Part shown: in pieces, positions 1 through 12,873 of the stretch | How positions within the stretch are numbered: the stretch's first letter is position 1 | Layout of the letters: every line of letters starts with the position of its first letter | Source of the DNA: Lycocorax pyrrhopterus obiensis | Lineage: Eukaryota > Chordata > Aves > Passeriformes > Paradisaeidae | Reading direction: 5' to 3' | DNA: 64,000 bases | NCBI GenBank assembly: GCA_014706295.1 | Contig: JACSVZ010000007.1 | Span: 62,315,441-62,379,440, forward strand | Program-made: the position numbers and the translations under genes | The notes under the pieces: model-generated | Databases searched by the model: none | What the model was told of the DNA's origin: nothing | What the model saw: the letters and a program-made list of their open reading frames with translations, nothing else

Positions 1-181
1 TCCTACTTCTCATGTCATGGGAATCCTTGGGAAGAGCTGAGATGCTTGACCATGGCTCAGTGTTCCCTGAGCATTGTGTGGGAGTCTGCTTTGGTGTTTG
101 TCGTGGAGAGAGGCTGCTCTGTCTCTAAAGCTTTTTTTCTTTCCCTAAATTCTAAACCTGGTGGGAATTCATAGCAAGAAG

Positions 182-592
182 CACAGAATGGTTTGGATTG
201 GAAGAGATCTTCAAGCCCATCTCATTCCAACCTTCTGCTCACGGGCAGGGACACCTTCCACTAACCCAAGCTGCTCCAAGCCCTGTCCAGCCTGGCCTTG
301 GACACTTCCAGGGATCCAGGGGCAGCCACAGCTTCTCTGGGCACCCTGTGCCAGGGCCTCACCGCCCTCCCAGCCAGGAATTCCTTCCAATATCCCATCC
401 ATCCCTGCCCTCTGGCACTGGGAAGCCATTCCCTGTGTCCTGTCCCTCCATCCCTTGTCCCCAGTCCCTCTCCAGCTCTCCTGGAGCCCCTTTAGGCCCT
501 GGAAGGGGCTCTGAGCTCTCCCTGGAGCCTTTTCCAGGTGAACACCCCAGCTCTGTCTCCAGAGCAGAGGGCTTCAGCCCTTGGAGCGTCTC
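182..592 (-). mobile_element. CR1 LINE 3' fragment
   Basis: Begins with the reversed CR1 tail (CACAGAATGGTTTGGATTGG) and runs through the typical body (CAGGGATCCAGGGGCAGCCA, CCCTTTAGGCCCTGGAAGGG) in reverse orientation. 5'-truncated. Confidence 0.9.
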
Positions 593-796
593 TGTGTCCC
601 TGTGGAAGGATGCAGACACCAAAGGGACACGTGCCAGCAGGGAAGGGATGGGCAGCTCTGTGTGGGCTGTAACAAGGCTGTGGGAGGAAGCGGGGAGATC
701 CTTTGGCTGGAAAAGGCACAGTGAAGATCCTTCCCAAGGAACGCGCAGCTCCCTTTACCAGCTGTGCCGAGCCACGTCTGGAGGAGCACCGTGGTG

Positions 797-880
797 GTGG
801 TGGCATTGTCACTGTCCCTCGTGGTGGCATTGTCACTGTCCCTCGTGGTGGCATTGTCACTGTCCCTCGTGGCTGCACTG
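797..880. repeat. 24-bp tandem repeat, 3.5 copies
   Basis: Three perfect copies of a unit containing GTGGTGGCATTGTCACTGTC (797-820, 821-844, 845-868) and a partial fourth. Confidence 0.93.
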
Positions 881-1937
881 AGGCCCAGTGGCTGTCCCGT
901 GGCTGGTGGCGTTTCCGAATCACCCCGCACGCCCAGGGCTCGTTTGCTGTTCCCAGAGATGAATGAGGCTGGGGACAGGCAGGGGACAGGTCACAGCTGA
1001 GCAGTGACTCCTGCAGCTCCCTCCCCTGTGAGGCTCAGCCCAGCAGTGTCCTGAGCTGCTGGAAATGCTGGGAGCTCTCCTGGATTGGCACTCAGGGCCA
1101 CATCCCTGGGCTGCTGGGCTGGTTCTTGGCTGGAGGTGCTTTACAGGCAGAATAAACACGGAGCTGCACCTCCCCTGCTCTCCAGAGGAGCTGAGGACCC
1201 TCCATCCTGCACACACTCCTCCTGGATGTGTGGAAAAGGATGTTTGAGCACTCCTTGCCATTCCCAGCCCTCAGAGGGAGCAAAGCCCTGCCTGGTGAAG
1301 GGCAGCCCTGTGGGCACTGTCACTGCAGCCACCAGGGCTGTTCCATGGGCTCCTGCTCCTCCTGGGCTGCAGTTTGGAGCCCATTTCCCTCACGGCTGGG
1401 ACAGCACACACCCCTCTGCCCTGGGATGCTCCTCTGTGTGGGACATTCCCACCAGGCTCCCTCTTCCGACGGCAGCTGCTGCTGGAACTGGGGCAGGGAG
1501 GTGAAACGAGCAGAGCTGAACCCATCCAGAGAGATCCGGAAACAAGAGAGGGGATGGGAACGTGTCCAGCCTGCTGAGAGCTCCCTGTGCCCTCGTGCCA
1601 AGAGAGGAGAATCACAGAGGGGAAGGATGGAGTGCCCAGTCCTGCTTAGGGATCCTTTGGAAAAAGGGTGGCGGCAGAAATCTGTGGGTGAGAGCAGAGC
1701 AGGACACGGTGATCACCCCACAGCTCCTGGGAGAACTGGCCTGGATGCAGGTCCTTGGGGATGGGCTGCTCTGGAGTGGCACCACAGAGCTGCACTGACG
1801 CTTCCTGCTTGAGATGAGAAAATTTTGGGGTCAAGCCTGGCTGGAAAGGGTCGTTCTTGGTCAGAAGTGAGGGGAGAGTATAAGTGGCTGTCACCTGAAG
1901 GGAGCTACAGGAAAGATGGAGAGGGGATTTTTTTATA

Positions 1938-2219
1938 AGGGTATGGAGTGACAGGACACAGGGAATGGATTCACACAGACAGAGAGTAGGTTTAGATGGG
2001 ATATTAGGAAAAAATTCCTCCCTGTGAGGGTGGGGAGGCCCTGGCACAGGGTGCCCAGAGAAGCTGTGGCTGCCCCTGGATCCCTGGCAGTGTCCAAGGC
2101 CAGGTTGGACGGGGCTTGGAGCAACCTGGGACAGTGGAAGGTGTCTCTGCCCATGGCAGGGGTGGAATGGGATGGGATTTAAGGTCCCTTCCAACCCAAA
2201 CCAGTCTGAGATTCTGTCG
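1938..2219 (+). mobile_element. CR1 LINE 3' fragment
   Basis: CR1 3' end ending GGTCCCTTCCAACCCAAACC followed by a degenerate ATTCTG tail. Confidence 0.9.
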
Positions 2220-3186
2220 TCACTGGGGCTGCCTGCTGCCATCAGGCACATCCTAGCAGGTTTCCTTTCCCTGGGAAGGATGAGGGGCAGGACACGTTGC
2301 AGACGGACATCCAGGACAAAACACCCAGAAGAAGAGTCCGTGCTGAAGGGAACCTGCCGAAATTTGGCTTCTTGGTGCCCTGGAAAGCGAGATGCACCTT
2401 ACCCAGAGCTGCTGGCCTTTGCTCCCCTTGCCAACACAGAACCAGCCCTGAGGAAGCAGCCAGGAGAAATCCAGGCAGGTGGGTTATGGGCATGGAGTTA
2501 CCCACGGGGCTGCTGCACCGCTGCTGAGGAAGTCAGCGCACAGCAAACATCAAGAGTGATCTTGCTCATTAGTGCCAGCTCATCAAGGCAATGGATCCAG
2601 TTACAGTCAGCCTCGGGAAGCAGAGTTCAGCTTCTGGAGAGGTCAGAAGGAGCTGGCTCATCAAGGAAGATCTCCCCCATCTCAGGCAGCCACGGGAAGA
2701 GCATTCCTGTTGTTCTTAAGAAGCAGCAAATTCATTGCTGGGCCTTAATTACAGAGAAAGGCCGTTAATGGAGCTGCATTTCCTGAGCAGGCTGCTTAGC
2801 AGCTAATCCCCCCCGGCAGCTGATCCCTGCTCCCTGTGGCATTTTCCCTTCACTCCTAAGCCTCAGAGCCCTGGATTCCCCTCACCACGGAGCAGCAGGC
2901 ATAAGGGAATAGGTATTAAAGACTCAGCTCGTGTCCTGAGCTCCAGGGTCAGCTCCAAGTGTTCCCTTTGTTTCCCCAGCGCTGCCCTCTGGGGTACAGA
3001 GCTCGTGTCTCCCTCTCAGTCACCCTCCCAGGGTCCAGCGGTCACCTCTGGCTCAGGTGGCCACTGGGCCACTGGAGTGGCACACACAAGAAATCCCGAG
3101 CAGCCACCTCCAGGGACATCCCAGGGCACAGCGGAGAGGGAGCTGCCTCTACAGGAGGCTGGGAATTAAACAAGGGGCAGTGGAGG

Positions 3187-3594
3187 AGGCTGAGCAAGGA
3201 AACTGGATCAGAAGAACCTGGAGCTGCTGGAGAGGAGGCACAGAGCTGCTCCAAGGGCTGGAGCCAGGCTGGGAGAGCTGGGGGTGTTCACCTGGAGAAG
3301 AGAAGGCTCCAGGGAGAGCTCAGAGCCCCTTCCAGGGCCTAAAGGGGCTCCAGGAGAGCTGGAGAGGGACTGGGGACAAGGGATGGAGGGACAGGACACA
3401 GGGAATGGCTTCCCACTGCCACAGGGCAGGGATGGATGGGATATTGGGAAAAAATTCCTGGCTGGGAGGGTGGTGAGGCCCTGGCCCAGGGTGCCCAGAG
3501 AAGCTGTGGCTGCCCCTGGATCCCTGGAAGCATCCAAGGCCAGGTTGGAGGGGGCTTGGAGCAGCCTGGGATAGTGGAAGGTGTCCCTGTAGGC
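3187..3594 (+). mobile_element. CR1 LINE fragment lacking its tail
   Basis: Starts at CTGAGCAAGGAAACTGGATC and runs to GGAAGGTGTCCCTG. The final tail of about 60 bp is missing. Confidence 0.88.
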
Positions 3595-4320
3595 TGTACA
3601 GCTGGAGCTGAGTTCCTGGCTGCCACCTTGCCCTGAGCTATCCCACGAGGAACAATTTATTCCCACCCTGCTTGCATGAACCAGCCCCCAGCAAAGCTGG
3701 GGGCCTTCTTGCCAGGGCTCAGATCCCAAAAAAAGCCAGACTCAACATGGATTTGGAATTCTCTTGTCCTGCATTTCCACCCTGATGTCTGTGTGCAGGC
3801 CTGCAGCAGCTCTTCTCAGGGGCACATCCAAATTCTCTCTCCTAAAACATGGAGAGTGTTGAGCATCCACTCAACAAATCGATATTGGGAGTTTTCAGTT
3901 CCTCCCCTTACCTTGTTTGCCCCTCGCTGTACCCGTGGGAGAGCAGCAGCTCCTGGCTGAGTTTTTCTCAGCATCCCTGTGACAGATCCTGCAGTTCTGT
4001 CTGTGCTTTCAAAGGGACCTGTGTCGGGTGTTGGCAGGGAAAAGCTAAGATCGTTTGCTGTTGAGTGTTAATGAAGCAAACCAGGGATTAATTGGACAAA
4101 ATCAAAGGGCTGTTGCGAGGTGCTTACATTTCTTCTCCCTAAAAATCAAAGCTAAGAGTAGATCCTATATCAAAGCAAGGACAGAGAATCTTTAATCCAT
4201 CCTCACAGTCAGGAGCAGCCCAGGACATTCCATAACTCCAGTATTTGTTCAGTCCAAGGACCAGGGACGGCCAAGAAAATCACATGAGTGGTCCACAGTG
4301 GATGTCCCTGAGGGCAAAAC

Positions 4321-4405
4321 TGGCCTCTGTCAGCTTCAGCCAACCTGGAAGGTTGGACTTAGTGACCTTGGAGGTCTTTTCCAACCTTTAATGATTCTGT
4401 GATTC
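4321..4405 (+). mobile_element. CR1 tail remnant
   Basis: Short 3' end: GGTTGGACTTAGTGACCTTG, TTTTCCAACCTTTAATGATT, ending GATTCTGTGATTC. A different CR1 subfamily from most others here. Confidence 0.75.
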
Positions 4406-5239
4406 GTCAGGTTGCAAGGAATCATCCTAGAGCTGCCCTTTTCCAGGGGGATAAGCTAAACCAAGCTTGATCCCACTGCAGGGCGTGAGGTGTGGAAGGT
4501 TACTGCAGCTTCATTGGAATCTGATAACTTCATCTGGTGCCTCCACATTTTTGGAAGGGTGTTATCTCTCAGGCCACTTGGGTTTGTCTCTTCTGCTGGG
4601 GAGTTTTGCCTGGTTTGCCCCTCGGAGAAGTGGGATCGAAGAGCAGGGATGCTGGAATTTGGGGGTTCTCCTCATCCAGGCCTCTCCCAAATCCTGCTGA
4701 GGAAGCACTGCAGGCTGCAGAGCACCAGCTGGCCTGGCCTGGGAGCCAGGGAATGGCAGGTTCAAGTGAGCACAAGGATTCACAGCAGGAGCAAAACGTT
4801 TTGCTGTTCATTTCAGCAGGGACAAAGCAGCGTGTGACCCGTCCCCTCAGCATCCCACGCACTCCAGCCAGGCCCTCATCCACATGGCTCCTAGCAGGAG
4901 GTCTGGAGGCCAGACTTGTTCTTTCACAGCTCTGACATAACTATTATATGCCTTTAAATCCATGCCAAGAGAAGAATTGCTGCTTTTGCCCTAAACCTCC
5001 TGCTTCCAGCGGCGTCCCCGGTGCAGGCCTCGGCGGCCAAGTCACAGCGGGTCGTTTTTAAAACATTAAAAGTCTCCTTTCAGGAAGGACCCCCAAAACC
5101 TAGGGCTGGTCAGGGTGTGGGGTGAGGGGCTCTGGGCAGCCAGCTGGGGCTAGGCAAGGACAGATGGGTGACAGACACTGCCAGTGCCGCAGGATTGTCA
5201 CCGTGAGCGGGCTGAATAAAACACTAAATCCAGCGTGGC

Positions 5240-5879
5240 TGTGCCGGTTTGGCCAAAATCTAGCAATATATCCTCTGAGAGGAAACCAGGTTACAACCAC
5301 CCTTCCCCCCACAGGGTTCGGGGAAAAAAAAGATATTTTCCTCGAAGGAAAGTGAATGAGATAAGAACTATTTTATTTAACAAACACACAGGAAAAGGAT
5401 AATAATGCTAAATAATGAAATGAAATCTCTCGCTATAGAGAGAAACCTGGGGAGATTTCAGAGTCCTTCTGCAGGTGTGGTCTCTCTCCTCCTCAGAGCT
5501 GGGTCGGTGAGGGGCCACCCCCGGGCCTCGGGGAGGGAATTCTCCTGATGTGTTCTGATGTTGTTGAACAGTCCAGAAGAGAAGAAGGGAAAAAACCAAA
5601 GTCCCAGGAAACAAAGTTCAGCTTTCCGTCTCACGCCGGGAAGAGAAGGGGGAAAAAAACCGAAACCGCTGGCTGAAGGAAAGCGAGCAGGGTGCTCCCT
5701 CTTGCTCCTGCAGCCAGAGAACGCAGAGCAGTGAAATCTCTGTGTCCTTGGGAAACTGCTTTGAAAAGTTAGTTTGGTTTTTTTTCCAAGCTCAGTTTAA
5801 AGGCACGGAAAAGGCACAAAGTTACTTTTTGGGCATAGAGCATGATAGGGGATACACATGATAGAGTCACCCCAAGACA
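5240..5879 (-). mobile_element. Solo LTR (640 bp) with 5-bp target duplication
   Basis: Plus-strand ends are TGTGCCGGTT and CCCAAGACA, so the element runs TG..CA. It is flanked by GTGGC at 5235-5239 and again at 5880-5884. On the minus strand it has an AATAAA within AAATAAAATAG near 5370. A 5-bp duplication suggests an ERVL- or ERV1-like retrovirus. No internal genes remain. Antisense to TRIM9. Confidence 0.85.
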
Positions 5880-6184
5880 GTGGCCCACAGCAAGGCTGGG
5901 AGCAGGCAGAGCACCGCGCCTGCCCAGGGCCAGGGGATCCCACATGGGAGAGGCAGTGAAAGGGTTTTAGTAAGGTCATGCTTGAAAAGAATATATCCTT
6001 GTTTTATTTCCAGGCTGGAGCTTTTGAATCAGTTCTGCCTGCCGAGGGAATACAGGGCCCTTGTGTCTGCCCGAACAAAGCCAGGCCGGGGCCATCTGTG
6101 CACCCCAGGGACAGCACGTCGGGGCTGGGGGCTGCAGCTCTGCCAGCATCACCTCACAGGAGTTTAGGGCATCCTAAGTGTTGG

Positions 6185-6720
6185 AGTCTAAAGTGCAGGA
6201 AATATTTTTTTTTTGCTTGTTTTAAAGAGTTTTGCTCTCTTGGACAACTCTGACGTTTGTTTATGGAGAAAATTACTTAACTTTTGGGAAAAAGCAGAAT
6301 CTACACTGGTGTGAACTAGGTGATAGAACATTATATAAGATTGTTACAGGGTGAAAATTTAGAAGTGTTGGGTTTGTTAATATAGCAAAATAGATAAGAA
6401 GCAAAACTTCTAAGATGGAGGATTGTTGTTGCTTTCTAGACCTTTTGTCTTTAACAACTCTATATTTTGCGGCAAAAGTGGATTGAGATGATTGGGTGAA
6501 AAATGCCGCAGTTCTTTTCATGTGACAGAAGGATTTATTGAACATTGGTAAAAAAAGTAAAAATATTTTTCATTTTGAGTTTTTATTGAGTAATTTACTT
6601 TTTAAAAAACGGTGTTATCTTGATAACTCGGCTTTTTTCTCGCATGCTCTAAGGGGGAGTCATGTCCCCGGCTGAGCTCCTTTTGATAAAACTTAATAAA
6701 CAACTATCTAAAAGCAAGAA
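6185..6720 (+). mobile_element. AT-rich LTR-like fragment
   Basis: Distinctly AT-rich block with a TATA-like ATTATATAAG at about 6332 and an AATAAA at about 6696, in the order expected for a plus-strand LTR. I could not find matching ends or a target duplication, so this may be a decayed LTR or simply AT-rich intron. Confidence 0.35.
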
Positions 6721-8439
6721 GCACAGAAAAGTCCCATTCGTCTGCAGAGCCCAGGCAAGGGCTCTGGAAATTCTTCCCCCATCCGGGGAGACATAATTAA
6801 AGCGTCATACGGTGCCCCGTGTCACTAAGGAAGCAAAAAAATCCCACAGATGTGGGGCTTGGGTCTGGAAATGGACACAGATTTACCCATGTGTGGACTG
6901 GGTTGGTCAGGGCAGGCATCCTGGTGGCATCCAGGCTCCTGTGGGACAGGCAGCTGCCCACAGCTCTCTCTCTCCCCTTCGCAGGGACATTCCAGGGGCT
7001 GCTCCTGGGGATCAGCTCTCCCCAAATCCAGCCCAACGCCCCAAAGCTCCTCACTGCATGGCAGGACGGGTGCGAGGTTTCACCTCGATAAACAATAGCT
7101 CTGGTGGGAATAAATAAAAAGCACCTGGGCTGAGCTGATAAAGCCTCCAAACTCCAAGGGATTGGCGGTGATTTCTGCTCTCTGCTGCTGCGTTATCAAC
7201 GTTATCAAAGAAATAAGTGGCTTTAACAAAATCCTTCCAGCTGGCAGGCAGCGCTTTGGGTTTGGGGTTTGGCATGGGGCAAACCCCACTGTTCTGCCTG
7301 GCAGAGAGGGTGGGAGGTTTTTTCCCAGCTGAATTCCCCTCTGCCTCCATCCTGGCTTGGTCCACAGTCCCTTCTGGAGCAAGATTTCCCACTGCCAGCT
7401 TTGGGAATGTGAGTTTGCTGTGTTACTGCACGGGGATGGGGGGAAAGGGTGGGAGATAGAAAGGAGGGGGGCTGCAGGAGGACAATTCCCTGTGCACAAA
7501 ACACAGCCTGGGTCCTCAGGGGTGCCCTCAGCCCTGCAGAGGGGTGAGAGCTGATGCTCTGCGCCCATCCTGCATCCCAAACCCACCCCATCCCTCCACT
7601 GTGGAAAGGATGGGCTGGGGGTCCTTGGGGAGCTGCACCTGGGTGTCACCGCCACGGAGGTGACACACCCCAAAGTGTCCCCACCTGGGGTGTCCTCCCT
7701 CCTCAGGTTCTGCCTGGGGTTTTCCCAAAGGGAAAGGGCTGCATCCTTCCTTCCCCCAGGAGGACCCACCAGTTCTGGGTTAACAGGAGTGGGTGTAGTG
7801 GCATCCCTGCCTTTTCCAGAGGCGCAGGCGCCGCTCTGCACAGCCTGGAATTAATTCCAATGGCAATAATGTTGCCCTCAGGATAATCCCCTGTGCAGAT
7901 GCCTGCCCCAGAGATCCAGGCCGTGGGGAGGATCAGCTGCTTTGCACATCCCAGCTGCTCTCCAGGCTGTGGCAGGGACAGCAGGAGCATCCAGCCCGAG
8001 GCACGCTTCCCTCATGGAGCTGCTCTCGAGGCTGCTCCGCCTGAGGATCTACATTTCATCTTCCTCCTGCACACCCCAGATTCCCCGGCATAACTGCAGG
8101 GAAGGAGGAGAACCAAGCCCCCCGTTGAAGGCAGCAGGGGAGTGGGATCCATTCCTCAAGATTCCTTTTGCTCCTGGGGTTTGCACCCGGGAGCTGTGCT
8201 CTCAAACCTGGCTCTGTCTGTGTGTCCTGGTGACAAGTTCCTGCTCTTCCTCTGTTGCTTGATTTGCAGCTTCCTGGCAGGCTGGGAGAACATCCTTCTT
8301 GTGGGAAACCAGGAAAACCGAGCTGGAGCTATGTCCAATGCTCAGCAGCAGAATGGTTGGAAGAGGGATAATTCAGACCCATGGCCTGTTCCTGTCACCT
8401 GCTTTGGCTCAGAGTTACTGAGCCAAAATCTCAGCTGAG

Positions 8440-8550
8440 ATCATAAAATCACAAAATCATGGAATGGCTTGGCTTGGAAGGGATGTTCAGGACCATCTCA
8501 TTCCATCCCACTTCCACTAAACCAGGTTGCTCCAACCTGGCCTTGAACCA
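8440..8550 (-). mobile_element. CR1 tail, reverse orientation
   Basis: Starts with ATCATGGAATGGCTTGGCTT and ends at CCAACCTGGCCTTGAACC. It abuts the plus-strand CR1 that begins at about 8551. Confidence 0.8.
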
Positions 8551-9118
8551 GAGAGCTGGAGAGGGACTTTGGACAAGGGATGGAGGGACAGCGTCGCTGT
8601 TGCGCCACAAATGGCGAGAAACGACACAACCAAGTCCAGGAGCAATAATGGCTTATTTAATTAATTAATTATAAATCGCTTTATATAACTTGGGTCGCCA
8701 GCATGGCATAAGGTCATTGGTCACTGATCATCCACCTCCTAGAATGATTGGTGGAGGCTACAAAACTTTCATTTGAAAATATTTTCTTCAGTATACCATA
8801 ACAACCCCGCTGCTGAACAACAGCAGGTGCAAGATAAAAGTTAGTTTACAAGAACCCGTAGCAATGTTTTTCATCGTTTCTGTGAGAAACACAGAGCTCT
8901 CACAAAATGCTGCAGAAAGCTGGAAAATTTCTCTGCTAAAGCTTTTCAGCATCTACAGGACAGGACACAGGGAATGGCTTCCCAGTGCCACAGGGCAGGG
9001 TTAGATGGGATATTGGGAAGGAATTCCTGGCTGGGAGGGTGGGGAGGAGGCCCTGGCACAGGGTGCCCAGAGAAGCTGTGGCTGCCCCTGGATCCCTGCA
9101 AGTGTCCAAGGCCGGCCC
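8551..9118 (+). mobile_element. CR1 LINE fragment interrupted by a solo LTR
   Basis: CR1 body at 8551-8591, interrupted by the LTR at 8592-8957, then continued from GGACAGGACACAGGG to AGTGTCCAAGGCC near 9118, where similarity stops. Confidence 0.85.
8592..8957 (-). mobile_element. Solo LTR, family L copy 1, nested in a CR1
   Basis: 366 bp, nearly identical to 9716-10084. It interrupts a plus-strand CR1 exactly: GGACAG at 8586-8591 is repeated at 8958-8963, and the CR1 reads on afterwards. A 6-bp duplication is typical of ERVK/ERV2-type (beta- or alpharetrovirus-like) integration. Minus-strand TATA-like TATATAAA lies mid-element. Confidence 0.92.
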
Positions 9119-9715
9119 CTGCAGGATGCCAGGACACAAGGAGCAGCCCCTCCAGGGGATCCAGGATCCCAGGACATGGCACTGTCTGACCCCTCAGGTC
9201 TGAAGGGCCAGGTCAGCCCAGGCTGCAGCTCCTGGTTTCTTTCCAGAGGCAGCCTTGAATCCAAAAGTCAGGCTCTCATGACTGGAGCCAAAAGGCAATT
9301 AGCAGCAGTTGAGCTTCATCAACTTCCGGACTGAATGCAAGTTTTAATTAAACATCCCATTTTAATTAGTCAGGCATCACGTACAGGGAGCTGGCCTCAA
9401 GATTCAAAGGCTGCAGGTCCTGTGCTTTAATTAAAGACGTGCATGAGTTCAACATCTGTGACAGCTCCTCATCCTTTGGAGGGCAGGAGCAGAACAGCTG
9501 GGAACAGCTCCTTTCCCTGCCAGGGTGTTCCTCTCCTCTTTTACTTCCACATGGATGCTCCAGTGGAAGAACTGGCTGGGAGATGACTTGGTTGGAAGGA
9601 GAGAAGAAACAGGGGCTGGTTGCAAGGCTTGGGGTGTCAGAGCAGGTACTGGGCTCTTGGTGTGATGCCAAGAGCTCTTTTAGGGTGAGTTTTGGTGAGT
9701 TTGGTGTTGGTTGAT

Positions 9716-10084
9716 TGTTGCTGTCTGCACCACGAACGGCGCGAAGAACAACGACACAAAGTCCAAGTCCAGGAGCAATAATGGCTTCTTTAATTAATTA
9801 TAAATCAGTTTATATAACTTGGTCACCAGCATGGCATAAGGTCATTGGTCACTGATCATCCACCTCCTAGAATGATTGGTGGGGGCTACAAAACATTCAT
9901 TTGAAAATATTTTCTTCAGTGTACCATGACAACCCTGCTGCTGAACAACAGCAGGTGCAAGATAAAGTTAGTTTACAAGAACTCGTAGCAATGTTTTTCA
10001 TCGTTTCTGTGAGAAACACAGAGCTCTCACAAAATGCTGCAGAAAGCTGGAAAATTTCTCTGCTAAAGCTTTTCAGCGTCTACA
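9716..10084 (-). mobile_element. Solo LTR, family L copy 2
   Basis: 369 bp, plus-strand ends TGTTGCTGTC and CGTCTACA. Flanked by GTTGAT (9710-9715) and GTCGAT (10085-10090), one mismatch. Same subfamily as copy 1. No internal retroviral genes. Antisense to TRIM9. Confidence 0.92.
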
Positions 10085-10723
10085 GTCGATGGCAGCTGAA
10101 CACGAGCCCAGGTGTGGCCAGGTGGGCAAGAAGGCCAAAGGCACCTGGCTTGTACCAGCTATGATGTGACCACAGGGCCAGGGCAGAGATTGTCCCCTGT
10201 GCTGGCACTGCTGAGGCCTCACCTTGAATCCTCAGGTCAGTTCTGGGCCCCTCATGACAAGAAATTTTGAGTGGCTGGAGCATATCCAGGGAAGGGAACA
10301 GAGCTGGGGAAGGGTCTGGAGCACCAGGAGCGGCTGAGGGAGCTGGGAAAGGGGCTCAGCCTGGAGAAAAGGAGGCTCAGGGGGGACCTTGTGGCTCTGC
10401 ACAACTCCCTGACAGGAGGGGGCAGCCGGGGCAGGTCGGGCTCTGCTGCCAGGGAACAGGGACAGGAGGAGAGGGAACCTCAGGCCGGGCCAGGGGAGGT
10501 TTAGATTGGATATTGGGGAAATTTCTTCCTGAAAGAGTGGTCCAGCCCTGGCACAGCTGCCCAGAGCAGTGCTGGAGTCTCCGTCCCTGGAGGGATTTAA
10601 AAGCCGTGTGGATGTGGCACTTGGGGACACAGCTCACTGGTGGCCTTGGCAGTGCTGGGGGACAGTTGGGCTCCATGATCTCAGAGGGCTTTTCCAACTT
10701 AAACAATTCCAGGATTTTATGAT
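10085..10723 (+). mobile_element. CR1 LINE fragment, longest in the window
   Basis: About 640 bp starting near GGCAGCTGAACACGAGCC and ending CTTTTCCAACTTAAACAATT plus a degenerate ATTTTATGATC tail. It includes more of the 5' body (GTGCTGGCACTGCTGAGGCC) than the other copies. Confidence 0.88.
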
Positions 10724-11613
10724 CCTGCCTGGTGCCAGAGCCTGCAAACGAGCTGGGGTTTGAAATGGGAGCAGCTTCCTCACCACTGCTGGTGTCCAGC
10801 ACCAGGGAAGTTCAGGCTTTTCCCAGTGTGCCAGGTGGAGCTGTCACACCCATCCAGCACCCAGTGCCTCCGAAAATAACAAGCCCAGCTCCCTCCTCAC
10901 CTCCAGGTCAGTGTGGATGAGCTCCATCACTGGCAGCTGGGTTGTACAGGAGGAAAACCAGAGCAGTTCCAACGACACAGAGTTAAAATGATGCTTTTCT
11001 CCGTTCCTTGGAGCCTGCTCAGCCCTGCTGAGCCCTCAGCCCTTCTGCACCGGCTGCTCTCATCCCTATGCTGGGACAAGGGAGAAGCAGAGAGTGACAG
11101 AAATCCCTTTGTCAGTCGTGCCTGGGAAGGAGGAGGGTTATGGAGCTATTAGTGAGCACAAAGAGGGGACAGATTCTCTCCTAAGTGCTCTGGGGACAGA
11201 GATTTAAATGCTTAGCTGCCATTAATGCTAATGTGAATCACAGAGGTCTCTTCTTACTGCCTTGGAACAAGAGCATTGAAAAAAAGAGGACAGCTTTCCG
11301 CAAAGGACAAATTCCCTTGATTTTAAGGCACCGGTAAATGGGATTTTTTCTTCATTTCACACTCATTAATTCCCCTGCCTGCTCTAGTTGAAGGTTGGGC
11401 TCAGCTCTGCTCCAGCACGTGGGAGCTGCCAGGCCCACTGGATGATCCCCTGGATGGTGTCCCCAGAGCGGGGTTCCCGACCCCAAAAAAGCCACAACGA
11501 TTTTGTTGTCGTCACGTGGAGATGCAAAGTGCAACGTTCCAGGGTTTTGCAGAGAGGGGAAATCCTTCCAGCGTGTGTCAGAAATATTAACAGCTCTTGT
11601 TTCCTCTGAAGGA

Positions 11614-11941
11614 CTCCAATGCCTAAAGGGGCTCCAGGAGAGCTGGAGAGGGACTGGGGACAAGGGCTGGAGGGACAGGACACAGGGAATGGCTTCCCAC
11701 TGCCAGAGGGCAGGGATGGATGGGATATTGGGAAGGAATTCCTGGCTGGGAGGGTGGGGAGGGGCTGGGATGGAATTCCCAGAGAAGCTGTGGCTGCCCC
11801 TGGATCCCTGGAAGTGTCCAAAGCCAGGCTGGACAGGGCTTGGAGCAGCCTGGGACAGTGGAAGGTGTCCCTGTCCATGGCAGGGGGTGGAACAAGGTTG
11901 GTTTTGAGGTCCCTTCCAGCCCAAACCATTCCATGATTCTT
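11614..11941 (+). mobile_element. CR1 LINE 3' fragment
   Basis: Begins near GCCTAAAGGGGCTCCAGGAG and ends CCCTTCCAGCCCAAACCATT with an ATGATTCT tail. Confidence 0.9.
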
Positions 11942-12392
11942 TAAATTCCCAAGTCTCCCGCTCCTGCTCCCTCCACTTTGATCACACGCTTGTGGGAATC
12001 CTGGGACTCCTCCATCAGTGTCTGGTGATTAAATCCATCTCAGAGCTGCCAGAGTGCCTGGGTTTGCTCCAGGGGGTCACGGGAGGCACCTGTAGGAATT
12101 ACAGACCCAATCAGTCATTAATTGCCCCCAGAGCCTCTGGTTATTAACGTGATAACAGCCACCAGCAGGACTCTGCTTTTCCCTGGCACCTGGTTGTGGA
12201 TCACGTTGTCAGTGCCCCGGATGAATCCACCATGGAATTCCTGCGGATCCCATCAGGTGCATGGCATTAATTAACCTTGTTAATGATGTTTCAGAGCCCC
12301 CAGCAGGGTGGCTCTGGCCTGGAGCAGGAGGGATGCAGCAGGAGAGCTGGGCAGGTGTTTGTTTCAAAGGGAGTGAGTCCAGGAATGTGTTT

Positions 12393-12873
12393 TGTCATAA
12401 ATGAAACAGCCAATTTAATAATTAAAGAGAATTTATTAAATTTTTAAAGTATAAATTTTGAAAAAGCCACAAGCAAAGCAGTGCGGAGCACTGGGTGAAC
12501 TGGATTCGGGCTCTGTCCGCTCCGAACCCCTCTAGTTCACAAACGCTGTTCCATGGGGTGCCTTTTTATACATTTTTGGGCTCTGTTAATCTTATCTTTT
12601 AGCTTACTGCTGCGTCTGAAAGTTCCTGGAACAAGAAGATGAATATCTTTTCTTTATGATTTTGAATAAGCTTCTTTGGTGAAGAATTATTATCTTATCG
12701 TATATGCATATTGAATGCACATCGCTGGAGTCTTTGCCAGATGAAAAATCCCTTGAAGTACACTCTTTTGGAGACAGCTTCATGTCTTTGGTATTTGTAT
12801 TTTTCTCTTGGCTTTTGCAAAAATGCTGTAAGTCTTAATTTTTAGCACAAATTACTTTGCAACACATATTACA
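12393..12873 (-). mobile_element. Solo LTR (481 bp) with 5-bp target duplication
   Basis: Starts TGTCATAAATG and ends ACATATTACA on the plus strand. TGTTT at 12388-12392 is repeated at 12874-12878. The minus strand has TATAAAA near 12565 and AATAAA near 12432. Unrelated in sequence to the 366-bp family. Antisense to TRIM9. Confidence 0.85.

Noticed and set aside
198..881. 227-codon frame (and similar frames of 100-240 codons through the window)
   Set aside because: It lies in antisense CR1 3' UTR sequence. The same peptide fragments recur wherever a CR1 copy occurs, in either orientation, and do not encode the CR1 reverse transcriptase.
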